From Herbidospora cretacea (lineage in GTDB: Bacteria; Actinomycetota; Actinomycetes; Streptosporangiales; Streptosporangiaceae): a DNA stretch of 64,000 bases. Positions 58,684-64,000 of this stretch are shown piece by piece. Location of the stretch: contig NZ_BBXG01000017.1 of assembly GCF_001570605.1 (NCBI RefSeq), positions 62,001 through 126,000 of the forward strand, written 5' to 3'. How positions within the stretch are numbered: position 1 is the stretch's first letter; each line of letters begins with the position of its first letter. Both the position numbers and the translations under genes were made by a program. The notes beneath the pieces were generated by a model. That model was not told the DNA's origin. It was given only the letters and a program-made list of their open reading frames with translations, and searched no databases.

Positions 58684-58773
58684 CTCGGGCGCTTTGAGCC
58701 TGTTTCTTCCCTCGTCGCTCCGGTTCGCTTCGCTCTCCTGCGCTCCTCAGTCCAGAAACAGGCGCGCCCGAGC
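58683..58773. repeat. Long inverted repeat downstream of rpoZ
   Basis: GCTCGGGCGC (58683-58692) and GCCTGTTTC (58698-58706) pair in order with GAAACAGGC (58755-58763) and GCGCCCGAGC (58764-58773), with only a 5-base bulge. The 48-base loop contains short CGCTC-type repeats. It can form a stable stem of 19 pairs. Confidence 0.75.
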
Positions 58774-58935
58774 GGGCACCTGGGGACTGGCACCTGTGAC
58801 GTTTGACGTGGCGGGATTTAATCTGGCCTGACGGCGCGTGTCCGTGTTCGACGGCGCGCGCTTTCGTCTGTCTGCATCCCTTCGCGCACAAGCCCGTTTG
58901 GGTCTTATGTGAACGTGGGTATCTGCGTCCCCCAC

Positions 58936-59224
58936 GCAAGCGTCTGTCTGGACGCCCCGCCCGCGTGTATGTCGTATACCCCGTGCACGTGGGGTTGGGC
59001 GTTTTGCGGACGCGCGTTTCTGCGTCCCCGCGCAAGCGTCTGTCTGGACGCCCCGCCTGCGTGTATGTCGGATATCCCGTGCACGTGGGGTTGGGCGTTT
59101 TGCGGACGCGCGTTTCTGCGTCCCCGCGCAAGCGTCTGTCTGGACGCCCCGCCTGCGTGTATGTCGGATATCCCGTGCACGTGTGGGGTTGAGCGTTCTG
59201 CGCACGCGCTTTCTGCGACCCCGC
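58936..59224. repeat. Tandem 96-bp repeat, three copies
   Basis: Copies begin at 58936, 59032 and 59128, each opening GCAAGCGTCTGTCTGGACGC. The first two differ at about 3 of 96 positions; the third is more diverged and one base longer. Decayed copies with the TGTCTGTCTG core continue to about 59720 at irregular spacing. The period is a multiple of three, so long repetitive frames appear on both strands, but none looks like a protein. Confidence 0.85.
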
Positions 59225-60121
59225 GTAGTTGTCTGTCTGCGCGTCCCCATCCATGTGTATGTCGGAACGTTCACGTGCCTGTGTATTGGAGCTCCTACAC
59301 CCTCCAAGCCTCCATGCACGCGTGTGGCTGAGCGGTCTGCGTCCGCCGCGTAGGTGTCTGTCTGAGCGCCCCCTTACGGGTGGTCGGGACCCCCACGCGC
59401 GTCCTGTCTGAACTCCCTGCGCACTCCAAGCCCTTGCGCACGCGTGTAACCGAGCGTTCTGCGTCCCCCGCGTGTGTCTGTCTGAGCGCCCCATCCACGT
59501 GTTGCCAGGACCTCATGCAGGTGTCTGTCTGAACATCCTGCGCACTTCGAGCCCTCATGCACGTGTTTGCCTGAGTGTCTGCGCACGCGGGTATCGGCGG
59601 CTCCGCTACGCGCCTGTTTGAGGCCTGCACACACGCCTGTTTGGGGTCTCGTGCGCGTTGAGGCCACCGCGCACGCGCGTGCCGGAGCCTCCCCACGGCG
59701 GGCGCCTGACTGAGGACCTTTGGGTGTGCTCCCACAGCAGTGCCACATCCTCGATCCACTCCACCCGGTCCTCAACGCCGCCGCCGCGCTTGGCCTCCGT
59801 GGGGTCCTGTGGTCGGTGATCTCCTGGGTGGCCTCCTCTTGGTGGTGGTTGTGGTCCCTTGGGCAGGTTGCTGGCGAGCGGGTTCAGCGCCTTGGTTCAT
59901 GGAGGGGCACTGTGTCCGTGTTTCTTGGTGTCCTGAGGCTTTGGTCTCAGGTGTTCGTTGCGGGGGGAAGTGGAGCGGTGGTTGGCGCCGGGTGCGGGGC
60001 GTGCTCCGGGCGGTGGGCGGGGTCGGGGTGGGCGGAGCCGTAACGGAGAAAAGAGGTTTTCGGTGGTGGGTCGGGGTGGTGGGGGCTGAGGGCTTCTGGT
60101 GGTGGTCGGTAGGGTTTCTGT

Positions 60122-61321
60122 GTGGCGAATCGGGTGGTGCTGGGGGTTTCCGCGGGGATCGCGGTCTATAAGGCGTGTGAGCTTCTTCGGTTGTTTACCG
60201 AATCGGGGCATTCTGTCCGTGTTGTACCTACGCGGGATGCTTTGCGGTTTGTGGGGGAGCCGACGTGGGCGGCGCTTTCGGGGAATCCCGTTTCGGCTGA
60301 GGTGTGGGATTCGGTGGAGGAAGTGCCGCATGTGCGGATCGGGCAGAGTGCCGATCTTCTGGTGGTGGCGCCCGCGACCGCCGACATTCTCGCCAAGGCC
60401 GCTCACGGGCTCGCCTCCGATCTGCTGACCAACACGCTGCTGACCGCGCGCTGTCCCGTGGTGTTCGCGCCGGCCATGCACACCGAGATGTGGGAGCACC
60501 CGGCGACCCAGGCCAACGTCGCGACCCTGCGGGCGCGGGGGGCGATCGTGATCGAGCCCGCTGTGGGGCGGCTCACCGGGGCCGACACGGGTAAGGGGCG
60601 GCTGCCGGATCCGGCGGCGATCTTCGAGGTGTGCCGGAACGTGCTCAAGGGGGTCACTCCCGATCTGGCGGGGCGGCGGGTCGTCGTGTCGGCCGGGGGG
60701 ACGCGGGAGGCGATCGATCCGGTGCGGTTCATCGGGAACCGGTCGTCGGGGATGCAGGGGTACGCGCTGGCGCGGGTCGCCGCCGCCCGGGGGGCCTCGG
60801 TCACGCTGGTCGCGGCCAACGTCTCGCTGCCCGATCCTGCGGGGGTGGACGTGGTGCGGGTGGAGTCGGCGCTGCAGCTGCGGGAGGCGGTGCTCGCGTC
60901 GGCCGTGGACGCCGACGTGGTGGTGATGGCGGCGGCGGTGGCGGACTTCCGGCCGGTGGCGGCGAGTCGTTCGAAGATCAAGAAAACCGGGGACGAGCCC
61001 GAGGCGATTCATCTCACCAAGAACCCGGACATTCTGGCGGAGCTCGGAGAGCGACGCCGGGCGGGCGTCACGTCGCCCACGGTGATCGCGGGGTTCGCCG
61101 CCGAGACGGACGACGTGCTGGCCAACGGGCAGGCGAAGATGGCCCGGAAGGGTTGTGACCTGCTCGTCGTCAATCAAGTGGGAGAGAATCTCGCCTTCGG
61201 GACCCCGGACAACGCGGCCACCGTCCTGGTCGCCGGAGGGGAGCCGGTCGAGATCCCGCGCGGGCCCAAGGACGACCTCGCCGGGGTGGTCTGGGATCTG
61301 ATCGCCGCCCGGCTGGTGTAA
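60122..61321 (+). CDS. coaBC: Phosphopantothenoylcysteine decarboxylase / phosphopantothenate-cysteine ligase
   Basis: A 399-residue bifunctional enzyme from a GTG at 60122. The N-terminal flavoprotein half reads VVLGVSAGIAVYKACELLR, the catalytic PAMHTEMWEHPATQ contains the family PxMNxxMW-like motif with His-Thr in place of Asn-x, and LTGADTGKGRLPDP follows. The CoaB half has VVVSAGGTREAIDPVRFIGNRSSGMQG and SKIKKTGDEPEAIHLTKNPDIL. It makes phosphopantetheine for CoA. The first 200 bases have more T and less G+C at third positions than usual for the window. Confidence 0.94.
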   Translation: MANRVVLGVSAGIAVYKACELLRLFTESGHSVRVVPTRDALRFVGEPTWAALSGNPVSAEVWDSVEEVPHVRIGQSADLLVVAPATADILAKAAHGLASDLLTNTLLTARCPVVFAPAMHTEMWEHPATQANVATLRARGAIVIEPAVGRLTGADTGKGRLPDPAAIFEVCRNVLKGVTPDLAGRRVVVSAGGTREAIDPVRFIGNRSSGMQGYALARVAAARGASVTLVAANVSLPDPAGVDVVRVESALQLREAVLASAVDADVVVMAAAVADFRPVAASRSKIKKTGDEPEAIHLTKNPDILAELGERRRAGVTSPTVIAGFAAETDDVLANGQAKMARKGCDLLVVNQVGENLAFGTPDNAATVLVAGGEPVEIPRGPKDDLAGVVWDLIAARLV

Positions 61322-61414
61322 CGCACCGGTTCGCGGGAGAAAGAGGGAATGGGGCCCATAAAAGGCCCGTATGGCCCTCCGGGACGGGCCCCCGGGCACA
61401 TGAAGGAGATGGCC

Positions 61415-61771
61415 ATGCCCGTGTCCGCCGCGATCCGGGAGCGGTGCCGCGCCCTGCTGCCGCCGGGCGAGGACCTCCGCTACGTCTTCCCGGCCTACGC
61501 CGAGGGGGCCGGCTATCTCGTCGTGGTGACCGACCGGTCGATCACGGTCCTGGCCACCAAGGTGTTCGGGCGGCACGAGCCCGCCTCGGTGTGGGCGCGC
61601 CATCCGCGCCGCACCCGGCTCGGTCCGGTCGACTTCTCGCCGGGGCCCGTCATCGAGCTCGGCGGCGTGTCGTTCGAGGTGGCCGACGAGTACGTCGCGG
61701 TCGTCGGGGCGGCCGACGCCGAGGCGTTCGCGCCGGGGGACCTGCCGCGCGATCCCCTCCCTGATTTGTAA
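61415..61771 (+). CDS. Hypothetical protein
   Basis: A 118-residue protein from the ATG at 61415, preceded by GAAGGAG; the frame is open to 61349. It reads as a single small beta-rich domain: LRYVFPAYAEGAGYLVVVTDRSITVLATKVFGRHEP, then VIELGGVSFEVADEYVAVVG. Alternating strands and the VVVTDRSITVL stretch resemble bacterial PH-like domains, but no family was recognised. It sits between coaBC and metK on the same strand. Confidence 0.75.
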   Translation: MPVSAAIRERCRALLPPGEDLRYVFPAYAEGAGYLVVVTDRSITVLATKVFGRHEPASVWARHPRRTRLGPVDFSPGPVIELGGVSFEVADEYVAVVGAADAEAFAPGDLPRDPLPDL

Positions 61772-61861
61772 CGTGAGACGGTTTCGCGGGGGTGAGGGTC
61801 GTCCGGCTACACTCAGCGAAGCCATTTAGCCGTCAGCAGCCGCTGCATGAGGAGCCACGAG

Positions 61862-63049
<1,188 letters not shown>

Positions 63050-63057
63050 TTTTCCCC

Positions 63058-63090
63058 AGATCCCCGGGCCATGGTCCGGGGATCTTCTTT
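63058..63090 (+). terminator. Terminator after metK
   Basis: A 10-bp stem (AGATCCCCGG at 63058-63067, CCGGGGATCT at 63076-63085) with an 8-base loop and a short T-rich tail, 9 bases after the stop codon. Confidence 0.85.
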
Positions 63091-63112
63091 GTGCTGGTAG
63101 GACTTGGGCCTT

Positions 63113-64000
63113 GTGAGCGAGGGTTCGCAGGAGGCGCTGATCGCGCTCCCGGCCGAAGCGCCCGCCCCGGGGGCCCGGGGGCGGGGCGCTCCCGTTCCCG
63201 CTGCCTGGTCGCCGGTGGCGCGGGTGGTCGTCGACAACCCTCTGCCGCACCTCGACCGCCTCTTCGACTACCTCGTGCCCGAGGGGATGTCGGACGCGGC
63301 GTTGCCGGGGGTGCGGGTGCGCGTGCGGTTCGCCGGGAAGCTGACCGACGCCTTCCTGGTGGAACGGGTCGAGGCCAGCGAGCATCAGGGGACGCTGCTC
63401 TTTCTCGACCGGGTGATCTCGCCGGAACGGGTGCTGACACGGGAGATCGCCGATTTGGCGCGGGCCGTGGCCGATCGGTATGCGGGGACACTGTCCGACG
63501 TGCTGCGCCTGGCGATCCCGCCGCGACACGCCCGGGCGGAGTCCTCGGGGCGGGGGCGGGCGGAAGACGTCTCCCCGCAGGGTGTGACGCTGGCGGACGC
63601 TTCCCTGCACGTGGCCGCCGCGGGCGTGATGCCGGCGGACGCTCTCCGGGGTGGCGCGGGGCCGGTGGACACTTCCGGTCGGGGCGTGACCTCGGCAGAC
63701 GTCTCCCGGAGAGGCGTGACCTCGGCGGCCTCCGCGCGGGGCGGGGCGTCGGCGACCATGCGGATCGGTGGCGGAGCGTCGCCGGGGGCGAGCGGGCCGA
63801 ATCCTGAAATGTCGGGTGGCGAAGGTGGCCTGCCGCCCATCGCGCCAGAGGCACCTGATCCCGTGGAAGTGGCTGCTTCGGGCACGCCGGGCGCGGGTCC
63901 CATGGACGGGGCTGTTTCAGCCGAGCAGGGCGTGGGTCCAGTGGGGGTGGATGCTTCGGCTGGGCCAGGCGCTGGCCCCATAGAGGCGGCTGCTTCGGTC
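63113..64000 (+). CDS. priA: Primosomal protein N' (PriA), 5' part, with low-complexity insertion
   Basis: The frame opens at a GTG at 63113 and runs to the window end (296 codons). After a 28-residue extension, the 3'-DNA-binding domain begins: ARVVVDNPLPHLDRLFDYLVPEG, VRVRVRFAGKLTDAFLVERV and SPERVLTREIADLARAVADRYAGTLSDVLRLAIPPRHAR. From about residue 142 the sequence becomes a Gly/Ala/Ser/Pro-rich, repetitive stretch (GVTLADAS, GVTSADVS, GVTSAAS and similar) of at least 155 residues. Actinobacterial PriA is often a degenerate helicase, but an insertion this long is unusual. The helicase part lies outside the window. Confidence 0.85.
   Translation, partial: MSEGSQEALIALPAEAPAPGARGRGAPVPAAWSPVARVVVDNPLPHLDRLFDYLVPEGMSDAALPGVRVRVRFAGKLTDAFLVERVEASEHQGTLLFLDRVISPERVLTREIADLARAVADRYAGTLSDVLRLAIPPRHARAESSGRGRAEDVSPQGVTLADASLHVAAAGVMPADALRGGAGPVDTSGRGVTSADVSRRGVTSAASARGGASATMRIGGGASPGASGPNPEMSGGEGGLPPIAPEAPDPVEVAASGTPGAGPMDGAVSAEQGVGPVGVDASAGPGAGPIEAAASV

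Larger units (their letters stand above)
58588..60121. other. 1.5 kb repeat-filled gene-free region between rpoZ and coaBC
   Basis: The region contains the rpoZ-end repeats, the long inverted repeat, the 96-bp array and its decayed remnants up to about 59720. The last 400 bases are unusually rich in G and T on the plus strand and lower in the codon bias of neighbouring genes. No convincing gene, tRNA or mobile element was found. The flanking genes rpoZ and coaBC are normally close neighbours in actinomycetes. Confidence 0.75.

Noticed and set aside
58936-59224. Possible CRISPR array
   Set aside because: Units are 96 bp and contiguous, without unique spacers, and no cas genes are present.
58436-59494. 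Long repetitive minus-strand frame, and matching plus-strand frames, across the 96-bp array
   Set aside because: The repeat period is a multiple of three, so frames stay open in several registers; composition is Arg/Thr/Pro-rich and unlike any protein, and it overlaps rpoZ in antisense.
59690-59830. Minus-strand stretch that translates to a protein-like EDRVEWIEDVALLWEH segment
   Set aside because: Too short to support a pseudogene call and no family was recognised; it may be chance.
59720-60043. 107-codon plus-strand frame with Trp-rich hydrophobic stretches, and an overlapping 143-codon frame
   Set aside because: No ribosome binding site, codon usage unlike neighbouring genes, and location in decayed repeat DNA; no family resemblance.
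61772-61861. Possible SAM riboswitch upstream of metK
   Set aside because: The leader is under 60 bases from the likely -10, and none of the conserved SAM-I or SAM-II core sequences is visible.

Overview
The window is a 64 kb stretch of chromosome from a high-GC, probably filamentous actinomycete. Evidence for this is the very high GC at third codon positions, the many GTG starts, tightly overlapping ATGA/GTGA operons, and a set of actinobacterial marker genes: BldD, mIHF, an Rv2175c-family protein, a SAV_6107-type HEPN protein, DUF3040 and a PASTA kinase. An order such as Streptosporangiales fits, but that is inference. Almost all of it is ordinary core chromosome. No phage, transposon, CRISPR array, rRNA or tRNA was seen.

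Layout. 1-2.6 kb: a KAP-type P-loop NTPase with an N-terminal degenerate caspase-like domain, cut by the window edge. 2.7-8.4 kb: a DUF839/PhoX-like protein, then a sulfonate (ssu) uptake and oxidation operon headed by a MarR-GNAT fusion with a palindromic operator. 8.4-14.5 kb: a lactonase, a large membrane receptor-like protein co-transcribed with glycerol kinase behind a DasR-like site, and a phosphofructokinase with pyrophosphate-type active-site residues. 14.5-19.7 kb: an MHYT sensor, a two-component system, ThiI and an MFS exporter. 19.7-20.9 kb: a DAHP synthase preceded by a short leader peptide with Phe-Leu-Phe-Trp-Tyr and a strong terminator, a likely aromatic amino acid attenuator. 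20.9-23.3 kb: a molybdopterin oxidoreductase, a LytTR regulator and endonuclease IV.

23.4-31.1 kb is one nine-gene purine catabolic operon taking oxidised purines through urate and allantoin to allantoicase, but lacking the large molybdenum subunit of xanthine dehydrogenase. 31.1-39.8 kb carries a PASTA Ser/Thr kinase, thiOSG under a TPP riboswitch, a flavoprotein reductase, the Rv2175c homologue, thiE, a polyprenyl synthase and metF. This resembles the mycobacterial pknL-Rv2175c-idsA2-metF neighbourhood. 39.8-46.5 kb holds a tiny double-glycine peptide (possible RiPP or bacteriocin precursor), GNAT and YbaK proteins, an L,D-transpeptidase, a HEPN gene behind a LexA-like box, an HxlR/FMN-reductase pair sharing GGTTAC repeats, a universal stress protein and arginine deiminase.

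46.5-58.6 kb is the bldD-pyr block: bldD diverges from pyrR-pyrB-pyrC-carA-carB-pyrK-pyrD-pyrF, followed by mihF, gmk and rpoZ. A PyrR-binding loop lies over the pyrR ribosome binding site. Between rpoZ and coaBC a 1.5 kb non-coding stretch is packed with tandem and inverted repeats. The window ends with coaBC, a small hypothetical gene, metK and the start of priA, whose N-terminal part carries a long low-complexity insertion.
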